From: Diplosphaera chodatii
Taxonomy: Eukaryota; Chlorophyta; Trebouxiophyceae; Prasiolales; Stichococcaceae
Direction: 5' to 3'
DNA length: 64,000 bases
Assembly: GCA_032358165.1 (NCBI GenBank)
Contig: JAALGY010000028.1
Span: 744,001 to 808,000, forward strand
Below are positions 24,394 to 37,322 of the stretch, piece by piece. Each line of letters starts with the position of its first letter. Position 1 is the first letter of the stretch. Below the pieces are notes generated by a model, which had not been told where the DNA came from, did no database searches, and worked only from the letters and a program-made list of their open reading frames with translations. A program made the position numbers and the translations under genes.

Positions 24394-26590
24394 CTACACC
24401 ACGTGCCTAAACATCTCGTACAAGCTGATGGCAATCTCGGCGCCAATGAGAATGATGATTGTCTGCATGGGCAAACAGCAACGGGAGTGATGACCTTCCA
24501 AAATGTGTCGCTGAGCAGCCGGACACTTGATCACACCTCGGCAGAAAAGGTCAACAACGTCAAGGGTGGCAGGGAAGCCCCACCCATTCGAGGGTGTCGG
24601 ACTTCGAGTGCTGCCGCAGCTCCAGGAAGTACTTGAGACTGGACTGCACCAGCTCCAACTGCAGCCACACATTGACGTCAATCAGCGCGCTTTGACCACC
24701 AATGCACAACGGTCAGTGGAAACGAGGACATCAGCTGCGAGTCTGGCCTGAACAGAAGCGCACAAGCCATCTGCACCTTGTCTTCAATGGTCTCGAACCG
24801 CGTCTCCACGTCAAACTCCCGCCGCAGGTACTCCCAAATGCGGCCGTACCTGCAAATAGCATCAGATCATAACGAGAAGGCAAGCCTGCTGGCTCGGCAG
24901 GGACCCGGTGTGCACTTCGGTCTGCACATCGGATGCGTGATGCCAAGCGCACTGGCTGGTCTTCCAGGCGACGTCGTAGTAGTCAAGCAGCCCCAGCTTG
25001 GTGATGATGTCCGTTAGGATGAGGTTGTTCTGCGCCACCTGCATACACTGAAGCTGTGTCGGAGAGCGTGTGCTAGAGCTAAGCCGAGAATTCCTGGGAG
25101 GCTTCTTGAACTCCGTGCTCCAGGCAGTATACATGAAAATCTGCATCCCATGCACACGTGCATGTACCAGCTTGAGGAGCTCCTCCTTGCTTATGCTGGC
25201 CGACAGGTTGCCTGTCTTCTGCATCTCCAGGTTCATGTTTACAAAGATGTCCAGCATCCTCTCCACATTCCTGCAGACGAAGCCCAGCAGGACATCAGAC
25301 TGCGCTGCACTGGGATGCCATGTACTGCGAGCAAAGCACAGAATGTGGGTCCAGCATGTGATGAGTGCCAGCATGCTGCGTCACTTGCCTGGCATAGAAG
25401 TCCAGGGCGACAGACTGGCCAAGCACTGCTGAGATGACGCGGATGTTGTTCCAGTCCAGCTGCTTCAGCTTGATGTGCTCTGGGCTGTGCCAGCTGGGCG
25501 CCTGCACACGGGTGCAAACAGTTGCTACACTCGATGTCAGCAGCACTACCAGGGCACAGGAAGCAGACACCTGCGCCCTGTCGCAGGCTGCTGGTATGAG
25601 CAAAATGCAGCCGCGCACCGCGAGGTCCGGCCGGATGCGGACCATGAGCTCCTCTGCATACTGATCATCCACCCTCGACTTTGTGAACTCCCGACACATG
25701 TTCAGCAGCGCCTGGGTCAGCAGGTCCGACTGAGCGTTGAAGATGACCACGCTGCCATAGCTGAACGCCGTCAAGTACGTCTCCATTGGCAGGCCCTGCA
25801 GACGAACCAAAATAGCAGGTCTAATCCACATGGTATGTGATGCTTGACATCATACTGGCACATAGGGTTGGCAACTCAAGTCCTCTGGCGGCTTACAGTG
25901 ACGTGCTCGTGCTCCGACACGGTGCTGCCCTTCCGCAGGCAGATTAGCGTGCTGTCGTTCTTGGCTGACGTGAACTGCGTCGGGAAGTTGTCCCGCTGCG
26001 CCCGCCGCCGAAGGGCGGCGATGTCGATCTTGCTGCCTGCGCCATGCCATGCAGGTGCTCATGGGTGATTGAGTGCTGGTTTGAGGACGGCTGCACACAG
26101 CATGCGGATGGCTGGCTGTGACACTCAACGTAGGCAGTCCTGTGGCATACCACGCACCAAGGTAGAAGGCCTTTGCTGGGAAGGGCAGCTCCGGCGGCCC
26201 TTTGGCCAGCGCCTTGGAGATGATGTCCGGCGGCCGCTCCCCCGGCCGCTCGTGCACCACGTTGGCCGCCAGAGGCACTTCTGATCTGCTTGCGTCTGCT
26301 CTGCTGGTTTCGGTGCGGCCAGTGTCCGCTCGTACGGCGTCGCTTTTGGTTGCCGCATGCCGCCATGGCGGTGCGGCTGTGGCGCTGCCGCCGGACGGGA
26401 AGCTGCAGCCTGGCATCAGCGACACGACCTGACACACGATGCGGGGTGCTTCAAATTGCTGTCCCAGTTGGGTTGCGAGGGTCAGGATCTGCTTCTGCGC
26501 GGCGCGCAGCCGCAGCGGCTGGATCATTGCATGCATGTGTGGCAGCCGCGGGTAAATCTTTGGTGCGTCTTCGTGCAGCTGCAGCAGCAC
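24394..26590 (-). CDS. RMND1/RMD1-like DUF155 protein, probably mitochondrial
   Basis: DUF155 proteins include human RMND1, an inner-membrane protein needed for mitochondrial translation, and yeast Rmd1/Rmd8. The family signature appears as YLTAFSYGSVVIFN (about 25780-25740), followed by exons with LNMCREFTKSRVDDQYAEEL (about 25715-25650), ISAVLGQSVALDFYARQV (about 25445-25390), MQKTGNLSASISKEELLKLV (about 25235-25175), NLILTDIITKLGLLDYYDVAW (about 25035-24970) and IDVNVWLQLELVQSSLKYFLELR (about 24680-24620). The last exon, TIIILIGAEIAISLYEMFRHVV with TAG 24394-24396, is the hydrophobic C-terminal anchor typical of the family. The N-terminal exon is basic (for example MIQPLRLRAAQKQIL from about 26527), as expected for a presequence. 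The start at 26590 is simply the longest option. Confidence 0.85.
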
Positions 26591-26925
26591 TTGAACTGCA
26601 CCTTGCAGCTACAACGGTGCAATGCCGCAACCTGCCGGCACAGGGCCTCATATTGCTGCTGCAGTGTGCGCCCCCTAGCCGGCTGTTCGGGGAGCTGCAG
26701 GTCTGATTGGGTGCCCCGATTGCTGCCCGAACAGGCATTGCCGATTGATCTTCCTCAGGCTCTGGGACCGGACAACAGATCGCCACCCGAAGTGCAGTGC
26801 GCATCGGCTGCGCGATGCCCGCCTGTCCGACCGTGTATCGATCTTTGGTCTTCTGAACCGTGCTTGAGCAGCGGTTGGCCATCATGAGGGACATGACGGC
26901 CACCGGCAGGTGCGGTTCCGGCATG
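26591..26925. other. Short divergent region between the RMND1-like and ANK-MCAT genes
   Basis: About 335 bp separates two head-to-head genes and probably serves as promoter for both. No obvious TATA box or repeat was seen. Confidence 0.4.
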
Positions 26926-29900
26926 CTTATGTACGCATGCGGTTCTTGCCAGACCGCCGTGCAGAGGCAGCACCAGATGTGGCAGGCATGCTACACGTTC
27001 CATCTCTGTGACGGCAGGTAAGCGAGTGGCTGCCGTCCGCAGGTACCCGCCCCAGCCGCGGCACCCCCCCTTCGCCTTCTACTCGGCCGTCCGGCTGGGG
27101 GACCCCGACCAGCTGGCCCTCATCATGGCCACCGACCCCTACTTCGTGACGCAGGATAACGGGGCCGGGGCGCCGCTGCACTTCGCCACCACCTACAAGC
27201 AGCTGGACATGGTGCGGCGCCGCTGGTGGCCCTTTGATGCGCTGCCACACGCTTCGTCGTGTACAGCCATGTCGACACGCGAACTTGGTGCTTAGCTGCA
27301 GCCGCGTAGTCGGAACCCACTGCAGCAGAATCCTCATTATTCACGTCAGCTCACATTCGCCGTTCCGCAGTGAGATCCGCAATCACCATGTGCATGCCCC
27401 CGTGCTACGTTGGTGGGTACTTCCATGACAGGTATTTTGGGGCTCTTTCAGATGCATCACCTGCTCAACAACGGGGCGGAGGTGAACCAGCGGGACGAGA
27501 AGGGCTTCACGCCGCTGCACCGCGCCGCCTACCTTTCCCACTATGTGGGCTACCAGGAGCTGTACGAGTACCTGCTGGTGCGCACCGATGTCCTCGACGG
27601 TTGTGGCCGGAAAACATTGTCAGCGTGACATCACAACACTCGTGCTGGTGAGCTCCGCGTCCATGCATATAGCCCCTGCAGCAGAATGCCCTTGCCTGGT
27701 GCACAGAGCCGCGGGGCGGACCCCACCATCAAGACGGAAGACTATGACCCATACCTCAACCCTGGGCACAAGACGCCACTGGAGGTGAGTGTTGGGACAC
27801 GATTGGTGCACCGCCTCTGAGCAGCCTCTCAATCGTCGTCTGTTGCGCACCAGTGCTGATGCTCCTGGATGAGCTGGGGCTGCAGGTACACTGTAGCAGC
27901 TGCTCCAGTGTGCCCACCTGCATGCCAGGCGAGTATTGCATCAATATTCGCTGTGAAAGATAGTCACGTTTTCCCAGGTGGCGCCAGAGGATCCGGAGGT
28001 CAGGGCGCGACTGGCGGAGCTGGACAAGCTGTACGCCGACACACCCAAGAAGCGGGAGCCGCACCCCGACATCGGCTGCTGGTGGACGCTGTACGACTAC
28101 GGCCTGGACGTGGTCAAGACCTGGGACAAGGACTACCAGCACCCATACCCGGGTACACCGTCGTTCCTTGAGTGTGTGTGTGTGTGTGTCTGACAGTCAC
28201 ATATCTGGCTGGCAGTCTGTGCACTATATGACCCATGCTGGGTGCTGCCGTTGCCAGCCTGCTGGAAACTGATACAAATATAGAGCTAGGTGGACTCCAG
28301 ACGTGCACCAGACAGCAGGTGCTACAGGCTGAGATGAGCTACCGGCACTGGCCCGCCCTGGACCAACTGTTCATGCAGTCATGGCCGTATGCAGAGGCGA
28401 TCTGGAGGGCAAAGGAGACGAAGGCCCGCAAGGCGCGCAAGGCGGAGCGCCGAGCGAAGAGGGCAGCCGCCGCAGCAGCCATCGGCACAATCGAGGAGCT
28501 GCCGGCCGGCAAGCCAGAGGCAGCCGCCGGGGCGCCAGCGGCGCAGCCAAAGCCTGCTCCACAGACGCCAATCGGATTTCTATTCCCTGGGCAGGGCTCG
28601 CAGGCCGTGGGCATGCTGAAGGTGTGACAACTGTACACATCACACCGTCAACTGACAGCTTCGTCTGATGCTTTTCGCCATGAGCATGACCAGCGCCCTG
28701 CTCCGGGTGGGTGCGTGAATTCAGTCCCCAACGCACATCTCTTCACGTATGCAGGCAACGAAGGACATTCCGGCAGTGGTGGACATGCTGACGAAGGCGC
28801 AGGCGGTGCTGGGGTACGACCTGCTGAAGCTGTGCCTCGAGGGTCCCAAAGAGCAGCTCGATGAGACCAGGTGCGCACCTGCAGGTGCTGGGGTGGGCAT
28901 GGCGGGGTGGTTCCATCAGCAAGAGTCAAGAGTGAAGAGAGTTGATGGCTGCCATGTTGGCAGCTCTGAACCAATGTGCAGGAGCACTCGGATGGCATCA
29001 AGAGCTAGTGGCGGGGTGGTTGCAGTCGAGGGCAGACAGCTATGAGGCATTGTCAGGTCGGTGACAGTCTGTCCACCATCCCCTTGCAACAGGTATGCGC
29101 AGCCGGCGCTGTTCGTGGCGGGGCTGGCAGCCGTCGAGGCGCTGCGCAAAGACAACGCAGCCGCGGTTGAGGGCTGCTCAGTGACGGCGGGCCTGAGTTT
29201 GGGCGAGTACACCGCCCTGGTCTTTGCTGGAGCTCTCAGCTTTGAGGATGGCTTGAAGGTGAGACGGCCGCCGTGCGGGCACCATGCTGCTTGATGTATA
29301 TGCCATTGATCTAGCTGCACTTCCACGAATTGTGGCGCATTCACTTCCTGTTGGCGCCTTTGCTGCGTTATACATCAGATATGGCAGCATGCCTGCATGA
29401 TGTCGTCCTCAGGTCGTGAAGGCGCGCGGGGAGTGCATGGCAGCTGCGGCAAAGCAGGGCCAGCCGCACGGCATGCTATCCATCATCGGCCTGACAGATG
29501 CCGATCTGGAATCGGTGGGTTCGAATTTTACTGCTACGGCAATTGCCATGCTCCCAGTCAAAGGAAGGCGTGCGTACAATGCTGTTAGTTTGTCTTGCAA
29601 GCTGCATGACCTTCCTACGCACCTGCCCCTTGCAGGTGATCAATGAGGCACGCAACAATGGGTCGATTGCCCAGGACGCCGTGTGCCAGTTGGCAAACTA
29701 TCTGTTCCCACAGGTGCAGCTGCCAGACGATGTTAAGAATGACACTGCCCCTCCTCTCCATGGGCACTGTTGTTGGGAGGTAACGTGCTAGCCTGCAGCT
29801 GATGCACAGAAGAGCAGGCTGTGACCTGCTGCTGGTGCTGCAGGGCCGGGTGGTATCTGGCCACACGGCGGCGCTGGACGTGGTGCAGGAGGCGGCCGTG

Positions 29901-30557
29901 AAGAAGGGCGCCCTGAAGGCAGCTCGGCTCGCCGTCAGCGGCGCCTTCCACACGCCGCTCATGCAGCCCGCCCGCGATGCCCTGGTCAAGGTGCCGTCAT
30001 GTCATGGTACCATGCCGTCCAGAGGACAGTACCTGGTGGTGCTCCTTGGTGTATACCATATGTAAGCTAAGGCAGCTCTGCCACGCTGCAATATACATTT
30101 TGGTGTTGAAGGCAGTCTATGTACATCAGGTGCTAGCGGATGTGAAGTTCAACACACCGCGGATCCCAGTGTACTCCAACGTCACGGCGGCACCCCTGAC
30201 GTCCGCCGCTGATATCCCCGCCATGCTCTCACGTCAGCTGGTGGAACCTGTGCAGGTGAACAGCACAGCTGCATGTTGATTTCAACCCTACCAGAGAACT
30301 GCCTGCCGTGCATCATGCTTGTGCCTGCCTGGTTGCATGATCTTCCTGCAGCTGCATACCGTGATGCTGCAACCAGCGAGCCTGCTGCGAACAACCACAT
30401 CTGTGTGTCGCATGCGCAGTGGGAGTCAACACTGAAGGCGCTGGTGGGCGCCGACAAGACGGAGCTGTACGAGCTGGGGCCGGGTGCACAGATCAAGTCG
30501 ATGCTGAAGCGCATCGACAACAGCGTGTGGAAGGCCACCAAGACAGTGGCGGCGTAG
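26926..30557 (+). CDS. Ankyrin-repeat / malonyl-CoA:ACP transacylase fusion
   Basis: The first exons encode ankyrin repeats: AFYSAVRLGDPDQLALIMA with GAPLHFATTYKQLDMV (about 27070-27215), LLNNGAEVNQRDEKGFTPLH (about 27457-27520) and GADPTIKTEDYDPYLNPGHK (about 27715-27770). An exon with GCWWTLYDYGLDVVKTW follows (about 28070-28125). It splices at phase 1 (CCG-G to CT-GAG) onto an exon (about 28331-28622) that starts EMSYRHWPALDQLFM, continues through a charged KARKA / Ala-Pro linker and ends in the transacylase N-terminus FLFPGQGSQAVGML. Later exons give the nucleophile elbow GLSLGEYTAL (about 29200-29220), the catalytic His in SGAFHTPLM (about 29935-29960) and the end ATKTVAA with TAG at 30555-30557. 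MCAT loads malonyl groups onto acyl carrier protein for plastid fatty acid synthesis. GLSLGEY, not GHSLGEY, is the plant/algal form. The true first exon and transit peptide are unresolved; 26926 is a placeholder start. Two separate genes are possible but fit the splice evidence less well. Confidence 0.8.
28172..28189. repeat. (GT)9 microsatellite
   Basis: A perfect GT run of nine units lies in the intron just after the GCWWTLYDYGL exon of the ankyrin-MCAT gene. Confidence 0.9.
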
Positions 30558-30869
30558 ACCGCCCGGTCTACGGTGCACGGACCTCACAGATGTGGGCCGT
30601 GGGCGCGCGAACCGTATCGAATGTTGTCACATTTTGTAACACACATTGCACATTCAGCACAGTATGCAGTCTTCACGCTGATGGTGCACTGACTCTGACC
30701 CCGAGTTGCAGAGACGTGGCCGTTTGTGCCAGGCTATGACTGATGCTTGACGAAACTCAGAGGCTTCCTTGAATCCTGCCTACTACGACCGAGCAGACAC
30801 GAACACGGCACAGTTGTTATTCTGCTGTCAGTTGTCGATCAGAAGTCTGCTGCAAGAATCCCCAAGGCC

Positions 30870-33441
30870 TCATGCGCCGCATGCGAAGTCGGCACCCGCC
30901 AGACCGTTGATCCGAAACATGCAGCCCTGGATGAAAACGCCACTGATGTCCGCCATCAGGGTGCCAACACTTTCACCCACACTCGTGGCTGCCAGAGCAA
31001 ATTCCTGGAGGGTGGGCTCCACTTCCCTCGCAACGAGCGTAAATGAGTTGACGTACACTGCGCCGCCCAACAAACCTGGTCCAGCAAGATCACGGGATTC
31101 GTCAAAAGATGAGCAAGAGTAGATGCAGGTGTAAAGCGCAGCACTCTACCACAAGGACCGCCTGATCGTACACCTTGTCCTCAACGCTATGCCTGATATC
31201 CTGGACATCGTTTGACAAAGCGTGCGACCTGGGACCAGCTCACCAGCAACAAAGGCGGGCAGCAGCAGGGTCATGTTGTACAGCGGCCAATGGGTGGCAG
31301 CAACCACGCTGAAGAACGCAAGCAGTAGACACTGAAGTGCCGGCATCGCCCACAGTGACGTGCGGTCCGCCTGCAAGCGCACTCATGTATCTGTGACTGC
31401 CGCTTTCAGCAGAAGGGCTTCGCCAACAGCCAGACTCACTGAGGTTCTGCAGCACAACATTGCGGGATCGAACGAAAACGAGTCAACATAGGTCCTGATA
31501 ACCAATAGGTTGACCTGAAACAGCAGGCCTGAAGAACGTGACAAAAACACCCCAGTCTGGTAGCACCTGCAGCAGGCATTCCAATCGATGTTGGTATGTC
31601 AAGCACGTGTGGAAGCAAGCCCCGAAGGGCATTTCATAGTCGAGCTGTAGCAGCATGGCTGTGCACTGCTGGTGGTCACCAGTTTGCATACGAATAGAAC
31701 TGGTGCCGTGCATCAGCATCTGAAATTGGAAACCCAATTGCAGCCCATGTGCCCGCCTGCGAGGGGCACCCAAATCCCTCAGCACCTTGAAATCTCGCTG
31801 CCTCAGCAAACCAGTTGCCTGCTGGATCTGGTGAGGGTATAGATATCACTGCATGTGTGCATGCACAATATCCCTGTAGTTTAGCTCTTGGAGTACCTGC
31901 ATGGCATACTCTGCCGCATACACAACCACAAGCGGCCCGATGTAATGGTACAGTCCCAGCGTCACGCTCAGGCGCCGCTGCCAGGACATCAACTGCGGCT
32001 TGCTCGCCTTGTCAGCTGCAGAGCGGCAGTCACCGCTAGCTCGAGGTTCTCTGACAAAGTACCGATCCAAAAAGGTTGCAGTTGGCCACTGGTGAGTATG
32101 GGGACTTACCTGCGGATGATACGCCTGCTTCGTCATGTCTGCTGCCTGTGAGTGTTGTGGCTGATGCCGCCTGATCCAGCAGTGTTGCTGCCTCTGAATC
32201 CAACCTGTAGCCTCCCATGGTTGCTGAGCTGTCCAGCTCCCGTTCGCTGCCTGGCTTGTGCCTTTGAGGCTTCTGCAGCAGTGCATAGTATACCCACCTG
32301 CATGTGCAAGTGAATCCTGTTGCATTGCATCTGGACCGATGTACTGCTGACACCACATGTCAATTCTGCATGCAGAAGTGCTATGAGAGTCCTTACAGCC
32401 ATGCGACTGTCGAGACGTTGGCTGCCAGCAAAACATGGTCAAACCGCAGGCCAAGCCACAAGTGCAACACCGTCACCCAGGCATAGCCGAAAACACCAGC
32501 AAAGCCTGTGGCACACACCACAAAATGTGTTTAGACTGAAATCGGAGTCGTACACAGTCATTTCACTTGCTATCCGACCTCGGACCTTACATGCAAGCAC
32601 AGACCTGTTCCACTGCTCCAGTAGGTGAGCGCACGCCGTGGTTCATACAGAGCGCAGAGCGCCAGGCACGACGCCTCGCCCAGGCCGACCTGCAAGATGC
32701 ACGAGGATATCCGCTACAAATTCTGCCCCAGGGACCCCTGACCCTTGATGCGGCGATGTGACAGTGGCCTGATGCAGTGTTTGCATCTGGCAATGTGCAA
32801 AAGGCGGCTTGCCTGGAGCGAGCCAAGTGCGACACCCAGTAGCTGCCACGGACGGGTACTGCTGGCTGCTATGGTGACGTAAGACGACGACATGAGCACG
32901 GCTGCGCCGATGATCCTGTGCTCATAGCCCACCGCATGGAACCTGCGGCCAGCCAGGGTGTCACCATCAGTGCCAACCTTCACATACACTAGAGGTCAGC
33001 GGTGTCATCGTGTCTAGCAGTGACACGGTTTGTCTAACGCAAGTGGTCACACCCAATGACCGCACCCACCAGTACGGGACCGAAAGCTTGAGGAACAGGC
33101 ATGGTACAATAGCCGCAAGGTAGACGAAGCCGACTGCGCCAGCGCTGATCTCATTGGCCCCAGCGAGCGCAATCACGTACGCTGCAGATCGAACATCAAA
33201 AAGAATTGTTTGCTTGTCCGGCGATAGTCAGCTGCCGGGTGAACATGTGACGGTCAATCATGCGGCGCCATGATGCATCAGTACCAGAGTTGTTCAGCAG
33301 GCCCAACAGCCAAAACGCTGCATCGTCGGTCCACCGTGATGCTGAAGGCTGTGTCGGCTGTCCTGACACGGGCAATTGGCTGTGGGCATCGCGCACCAGC
33401 CCCACTGCCATGCCAGGACCAGTCTCACATCCTTTGCGCAA
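30870..33441 (-). CDS. CLN3/battenin family lysosomal-vacuolar membrane protein
   Basis: CLN3 (yeast Btn1) is a polytopic protein of lysosome/vacuole membranes, related to the equilibrative transporter/MFS fold, with roles in pH and glycerophosphodiester handling. Exons right to left: AFWLLGLLNNSG (about 33325-33290) matches the first membrane segment. AGAVGFVYLAAIVPCLFLKL (about 33150-33090) and HAVGYEHRIIGAAVLMSSSY (about 32945-32885) follow. VGLGEASCLALCALY with YWSSGTG (about 32695-32610) is the family hallmark. AGVFGYAWVTVLHLW (about 32505-32455), YHYIGPLVVVYAAEYAMQVL (about 31955-31895) and WPLYNMTLLLPAFVAGEL (about 31290-31240) are membrane segments. LLGGAVYVNSFTLVAREVEP (about 31075-31015) and EFALAATSVGESVGTLMA (about 31000-30950) are the conserved C-terminal part. 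The stop TGA is at 30870-30872. The start is a guess; an upstream exon around 33600 is possible. Confidence 0.87.
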
Positions 33442-33755
33442 TGGATCCCAGCGTGCAGGTAGACGGCTGCGTTGACACTCTCAGCTGCAAAACCGTGCTC
33501 AGCAACATCAAGTAACGGCCAAGAATGGGTTTGAAATGTGAGACAGCATGCAGGTAAACGCAATTTCACTTGAAGTGCATGGCGCTGCAGGGTGGTGCTG
33601 AAAATGCAGAGCGCTAGGGATGCAGACTCGAGGCCATAAATTGACAGGGCTGAAAGCCCACGCAAGGCATCCATCGCTTCTGACCGCGGGACATTGGCTA
33701 GTCTGTTGGATTCACATGCGTGATACCTCGGTTCACATGATGTGAGATACCACCG
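33442..33755. other. Gap between the COQ5 3' end and the CLN3 5' end
   Basis: About 310 bp separates these two minus-strand genes. A frame near 33675 (MDALRGLSALSIYGLE) could be a first CLN3 exon with a hydrophobic leader, but I cannot confirm splicing. Confidence 0.35.
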
Positions 33756-35468
<1,713 letters not shown>

Positions 35469-35832
35469 GTTGCTGTGACTGATCAGAGACCCAAAGCCGT
35501 AGGGGTCCGCGTCAAGGAACAAGCCTCAGCAAGCGCAGCTTCTGTGTTGCGAAGAGGTCATTGCAGCGTGCCATGAAAGTGCATCTCTGCTACTCTGCGC
35601 TGCACACTGGCGAGGCACTGGCAATGCTTTCACCCCCTGCTTTGCACAGGTGGTGTATGTATGAGCAGGCCAAGGCTGGACTACAAGTGATCGGTGTGAC
35701 GAGTGCGTGTCCTGAGTGCCGCCTGCCCTCAGCGTTGCTTCAGCAGACTCCAGCGCTTGTGCAGGCCAGCAAAATACATGTCAGATACAACCTGAAGCGC
35801 TATGTTGCAAGCCGTCGGAGGCGCAGCACGGT
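35469..35832. other. Gap between the TAF13 3' end and the COQ5 5' end
   Basis: About 360 bp holding the TAF13 3'UTR and the COQ5 promoter or leader. Nothing else is recognisable. Confidence 0.4.
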
Positions 35833-36836
35833 CTATGCATCCTCTGCTGCTGCAGCGGGGGCGGCGGCGGCAGCAGGAGCAGCACCCTCCTCGGGCAGCA
35901 GCTCATCATCCTCCTCAAAAGCACGCTTCGCACGCTTGATCTCCTCATTCATGAACAATAGCTCCTTCACGCGGCCATATTTCCGTGGGTCCTGCGCAGC
36001 AAATGACATGTGTGCTGTCCATGCATCGACCATGCGAAACCTTTTGTTCAGATATCCATTTTCGCCAGACTTGGAAAACCGTGCAGATGCACGCAGCAGG
36101 AGCCAAGGGCTTTAACAGTGGTCGCACCTTACGGACAAGGTACACGAGGTCCTCTGTTGCTAGCTTGCCACGCTTTGCTGACTCGTCCATGGCCTTGTGC
36201 ATCATCGTTGTGACGTAGTCGACCACGATGTCCTGCGGATATACATGCGTCATGAGCATGCCACACCATGTTGTCAGACCAACTGCAGGGTTTCTCACTT
36301 GCGTTCCTGTCAGGGATTTTCGGGTGTACATGTGCTATCGGTTTCATGTTGCGACTGCTGGCGCCGCACCTCTACCAGATCCACAGTCTCCGGCAGTGGC
36401 TGGTCTGAGTCCCCATATCCATACATCATCGGACGCACTGAACGCAGCACACATGACCATCGTGCTGAAGCAGCAGCATTCGAGGTTGCCAAGTACTTGA
36501 TGAGAGCGCGGTTGTGCATTTGAAGTGCAGCAGCTGGTGTATGTCGGCATCATCTGAAGTCTTCCAGGCACTTACGGTCTCGTGTGAACAGGCCACGCCG
36601 CTTTTGTATTGTGCCCCTGTCATTTTCAAGCGCATCTGCAAGCCGCAGTGATCATACTGGTGAAACGAGACTGCAATTAGACTCATGCTTTAACCTGTGA
36701 TTTGTGTAGGCATCAGCTTGGCAATCCTTGCAAATGCCGCACCTGCGCCAACTGTACTGGCCTTCTTCCGGGGTCCCTCGCCAGCAGCTTTCTTGGTTGT
36801 AGGCTTTCCCGCCTTCTTGCCCTCTGCCGCTGACAT
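35833..36836 (-). CDS. TAF13: Transcription initiation factor TFIID subunit 13
   Basis: TAF13 has a histone fold that pairs with TAF11 inside TFIID. The N-terminal exon MSAAEGKKAGKPTTKKAAGE (ATG at 36836) is a Lys/Ala-rich tail. A short exon with QKRRGLFTRD (about 36610-36580) matches the start of the TAF13 fold, followed by MMYGYGDSDQPLPETVDLVE (about 36435-36370), DIVVDYVTTMMHKAMDESAK with RGKLATEDLVYLVRK (about 36235-36130), and DPRKYGRVKELLFMNEEIKR (about 35990-35930). The protein ends in an acidic then Ala-rich tail before TAG 35833-35835. The Ala/Pro tail is longer than in plant TAF13. The link between the Lys-rich exon and the rest rests on position only. Confidence 0.9.
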
Positions 36837-37322
36837 GAACGTGACGACGCTCACATCCTTGCTGGCTGCTATGATGCTCGAATGATGTGACGCATGTGCG
36901 GCAGTGTGAGCGTCGCACTGTAAAACAATGTTGAGTAGCGGAGTCTGGATCAAGCAGGACTTGAGAAAGTGTTTGCAGTCAGGTCTGGCATTGATATCGA
37001 GCAAGCAAGCCAGCAAGCAAGTCAAGCTTGCATGACCGGCAGGAGGGTGTTCAGCACTTCAGCTTCAATCAGCTTCAGGGTTTGGCCAGCTGAGTCCGCA
37101 CGTGCGTGCTCTGGTGGCAGCCTCACAAAAGTTGCATGATCGCATCGGACGCTTTGCATTCTGTGCTTCCTATTGCTTGCTACGACGTGATCGACAAGAG
37201 CAGCTCGTCGGGCACCCACCGAAGGTGCGCAATGCACCTCGAAACCGAACGTTGGTCATCCATGCAGGACAAGGCAGTTCAGTGTGCAACCATCTGATCG
37301 CTTGCCTCACTGCAGCGCAGAC
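36837..37322. other. Divergent region between TAF13 and the PsbP-like gene
   Basis: About 490 bp between head-to-head starts. It contains a short degenerate GCAA-type run (about 37000-37025). No coding homology was seen. Confidence 0.45.
37000..37025. repeat. Degenerate (GCAA)n run
   Basis: GCAAGCAAGCCAGCAAGCAAG, then a TCAAGCTTG palindrome, in the TAF13/PsbP-like upstream region. Confidence 0.6.

Noticed and set aside
33603..33675. Separate small membrane protein (MDALRGLSALSIYGLE...)
   Set aside because: Too short and without homology. At best it is a first exon of the CLN3 gene, which I could not confirm.
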